DNA from: Syngnathus acus
Lineage: Eukaryota; Chordata; Actinopteri; Syngnathiformes; Syngnathidae
Assembly: GCF_901709675.1 (NCBI RefSeq)
Contig: NC_051103.1
Location: forward strand, 7,797,501 to 7,861,500
Reading direction: 5' to 3'
Length of the DNA: 64,000 nucleotides
This document shows positions 60,501-64,000 of this stretch, piece by piece. The notes below the pieces were generated by a model. The model ran no database searches. It was not told where the DNA came from and was given only the letters and a program-made list of their open reading frames with translations. Position 1 is the stretch's first letter; each line of letters begins with the position of its first letter. The translations under genes and the position numbers were made by a program.

Positions 60501-63500
60501 ACTGTAAGTGGCTTAAAAGTACAGAACTGACCAACCCCGCCACATTTCTCTTTGGGTCCCTTTTGACTTCTGTCTCCTTCTAGCACACTCAGTTTCTTTT
60601 TTTAATGCAATCTGCTCGAGGCAAATTTTCTTTTCATGCCTTAATGATTGATTCATCTTGAACTCCGACTTAAGTTCAGCGGCATGAAAAAGTGCTAACA
60701 TCAATCAACAGTATTCAACAGGGTCCTAACACTTGTGTAATGCAATAATTCGGCAAAAAATAATAATTCAGCATTTTCATATTTCAGTTTATTTCTAGTG
60801 TGCGTTAAATCGACCTCATCAAAAGTGGATTGCTTAAGTGTATTTTATCTGTCCATAATAGAGAAGATCTAATTCAGAATTATACGCCACACACACACAC
60901 ACTTGTAGCTGATGTCAAATCTTGCCAAGTTACCTATAGGACTATGATGAGGTGTGGAAGTACACACTGCAGGGGCCAGGGTTGGAAAGACGCCCGCCAC
61001 TGCGGCGAGGGATTACGAAACGCCGCTTAATGAAGAATGTGGGTAATTAGTTTCAGCCTCAGCAATTGCCAATTGTTATTTATATAATTTCCAACAAGCA
61101 TCATTAACAGATGCAAATTCCCTATAATCCATATGTCCGCATGGCAGCCAATTTGTGAGCTCCTGCTGGCACTTCCGCCTCCCTGGTTTAATCACAGAGG
61201 AGTCAAAGTTGTCAGGTACAGAGTCGAGCTGTTGGAGTGCGTCCTACGACTAAATAAACTTCACATTTAATGATGAATAACTCACGTTTATGCTGACACC
61301 AAATCCCTCCATTCATCCGATGTGTCTTTATACCTAATTTATCTTCTTTCCAGCCTCATTTTCCCTAGTTTGAGCCTGCAAACTTTATGGTGCATGGCTG
61401 AGAGATTTTCCATTAGTTCACCTGCCTGTAGATTTTTCCCACTCAGCAGCGACTGTTGGTGTTTGCGAAAGACGTGCACGATGCTTTTCCCTCAATATTG
61501 CAGAGTGCTCGCTCGGTGTGTGGATGGAGCGAATGCCACGATGTATAATATGGAACCTGCTTTTAAAAGTACAATTCATCCTGGGCTATGAGCCAGTGCG
61601 GACAAACGGAACAAATTCGAGCGACTGTTCATTTACAAATAAAAAAGAACCAGAAAAACAAACAAACAATACAAATAAAATAATACAAAAATCAATAAAT
61701 GAATGAATAAATATTGAACAAACATTAAATTACACATGCAGACCACTCCAAATGTTCATCACCATGGCCACGCCAGCGCTACTATTTTAGAAGCAAGTGT
61801 ATAATCTAATTGGCATTAAGGCCGTTATTGTCAAATAAAATCACCATCTACTGCTACGTCGAACATCTAACTGCAATAAATTAAAGATGAGCTGGAAAAT
61901 GACATTACTTTGCTCTTGCGGATGGTTCGCAATCCCCCGAAGACTGTACCATCTAATAACACACACTTTTTATGTTCAATCATGCTGCAATGAAAAAGTT
62001 CAGAGACGGAATTCCAGGGGCCCTATTTTTGAAGATAGGTGCACCTGCGCTTCACGTAAAAACGCTTCATTTTCAAGTCCAGTTGACCATGTTTGGGAAT
62101 TTTTAGACTGTGTTGCGCCTCACTGGATGTTCTGATGGACGATTACAGAAAGTGGGAACTTTAGACCAGGTAAGTCGGGTCTAAGTTGTGGCGTAGTTGG
62201 TCTGACACGATCTGGGTGGATTTGTTCCAAATGTAAGCAGACATCTTTTGTCTTATTTAATTTATAAATATGACATCAGCCAAAATTCTACAACAGTACA
62301 CAGATCTGATGTGCAACTAATCTAACTGCTCTGTAATTAATCACTGTTAAGTCTTCATTGTTTGTGGTTAGTGGAAGTTTCTTTTCCTTGTGCCTTTGCT
62401 GCAGTTTGGGTCCAGCTGCTACGGCAAGCAATTTTTTGCTCCTTTTAAACTGCAGTTCAGATTTTTTTTTCTCCCCACTTCATGGCTATGGGCACGTCAA
62501 TTATGACAGCACCCATCAGCACTTTGTCTCATTTTAGAGGTAGTCACAATATTGAGTTTGACAGCGTGTGGTGACATTTCAAATGGAGTTTTCACACTTC
62601 ACACAAAGTCACCAAGCATATTTGAACCATGGGTTGATCATAAAGGAACGCCAGGCACTCTGCTGCTTTTTTTTTCTCGGCAGGAAATGGATCATTGATA
62701 CAGCTCCAAACAAGTCATTTTCCCAATTCCATGAGCCGAGCAGATTCGGCGAAGCGGATCAAAGTTGACTAGATTCGACTAAGAGAAAGGTACGGCCCTC
62801 GATATGTAGGGGGGAGAATGAACTGCACGCATGGTTTGCTTCTGTAATTTAAGGATCCTAACAGGAAGAGTGGTGCTGTATAGCTGAACGATTCTATCCC
62901 TCATTATAAAATGTCGACTTGTCTCAGTCCATAGGCTTGGTGTTATTGCTACCACTGTTGCGGGCACAGGTTATTATTGGGCTCTGTGATATATTCACAA
63001 GGAGTAGTTTGCTCACGAGCGCTATGAAATATTAGACAAGGAGTAGGACATGCCAAGTCTGAGTTGAAGTGGGCTTAGTCTGACACCGTGTGAGGGATGA
63101 ATTAGTCTTGAAAGAGGTATCGCTGTTACTGTCATTCCACAAATAGCTCCTTCCATCATCTTACATCATTTTCATATTCCTCCTCTATCATTATTTTGGT
63201 CAATAGAGAATGCCATCTCCAGGGACGACCGTGCCAGGTGCTTCTATCATGTTACAGGTCCAACTCAATTACCCCATACCTGATTTTTTCAATCACTTTG
63301 CTCCGCGATCTGATCCAAGATGAGGATATAGCTGGGGACTGTCAGCTGATAGTACATTTACACACAAATAGGTGCCACAATGATCCCTAGGAGATTTGAT
63401 TGAACAATTTCAAGGTCGTGATATTGTCAATTGTAACGGCAAGCTAACAACACCACCACAAGGGGGGGAAAAACAAAAGTAAACAGAACTTGACTCCAGG

Positions 63501-64000
63501 CCGATTTGAGTCACCAATCTTAAAGATGATTCAAATGACAATACACTTGGCACAGGACCAAGCTATGATTTAAAAGAATAAAAGTCCTTCCCAGGATATG
63601 AATCTCTCAAAGCGAGCTGCAATGATTGAAAGGAACCTCCCGTTTATCACGCTACTTTTCATTCCATTGATCTACTTTGACAAACACGATGCCTCGAGGC
63701 TTACAAAGTCTGCAGAGCTGTGGGTTAGAGTAGCCTCCCTTACATACTGATGCCGATCTCAGATCTGGAAGGAAGCGGAGCTACCTGTTTATTTTTAACG
63801 ATTTACATTTGTTACTGGAATACGAAAGGGATTTTCGAGTAATGTCTGGCTTGTTTTCTCTTTCGACGAGTTGAACATTATTTGGGATGACCTGATGCTT
63901 TTTATGTCCTTGACATTTGAAAACAGTAGCGGTGTATCCAGGGACCAAATGAAAAGCATTTCTTATGTGCTTTCCACAAAGCACACAATAATAGTGCCTC
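57515..64000. other. Gene-poor stretch to the right edge, no gene recognised
   Basis: Open frames are short and unsupported. A balanced, non-repetitive block at about 61050-61250 (with ATGCAAAT-like and AATCA motifs) looks like candidate conserved non-coding DNA. No RNA gene was found. Confidence 0.4.

Noticed and set aside
61322-61591. 89-codon plus-strand ORF with a hydrophobic start
   Set aside because: No known family, no splice or promoter context, and low-complexity composition.

Overview
The window is vertebrate genomic DNA, most likely from a teleost fish. Its genes are split into many short exons with GT-AG introns. Spliced products align closely with human FASN, CCDC57, SLC16A3 (MCT4), CSNK1D and FOXK2, which lie in the same neighbourhood of human 17q25. 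Introns are very short (many fasn introns are 70-110 bp), dinucleotide repeats are frequent, and the base composition is that of a compact percomorph-like genome. I cannot name the species.

Layout: (1) 1 to about 11.2 kb, minus strand: fasn, 34 coding exons from the start codon at 9382 to mid ketoreductase. The 3' end (rest of KR, ACP, thioesterase) is outside the window. (2) 12.45-19.72 kb, minus: ccdc57, 19 coding exons whose lengths sum to an intact 952-codon frame. (3) 20.97-25.2 kb, plus: slc16a3 (487 aa), head-to-head with ccdc57. (4) about 25.5-31.8 kb, minus: csnk1d (406 aa, or 412 aa with an alternative last exon), tail-to-tail with slc16a3. (5) about 33.05-38.4 kb, minus: foxk2 (612 aa) with FHA and fork-head domains. 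(6) 40.8-43.4 kb, minus: an intact tmem238-family gene, and 1.6 kb downstream of it a second copy that has lost its loop and reading frame. (7) 43.5-64 kb: about 20 kb with almost no recognisable genes. It holds one unrecognised ORF (47.7-48.15 kb), a 5'-truncated LINE fragment, and several simple repeats.

The genes do not form one pathway. fasn makes palmitate, slc16a3 exports lactate from glycolytic cells, csnk1d is a clock/Wnt/cilium kinase, foxk2 is a metabolic fork-head repressor, and ccdc57 is a centriolar-satellite protein. Regulatory DNA fits these roles: an SREBP/USF E-box plus inverted CCAAT and a TATA-like box before fasn, two RFX X-boxes before ccdc57, and a duplicated block with a CRE and a HIF-core motif in slc16a3 intron 1. 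Four CTCF-like motifs switch orientation between 39.5 and 44.7 kb, where the gene-dense block gives way to the gene-poor part. No prokaryotic-type system (CRISPR, operon, phage) and no convincing new multi-gene system was found. The most unusual items are the decayed tmem238 copy, the duplicated slc16a3 intronic block, the orphan ORF, and the possible boundary.
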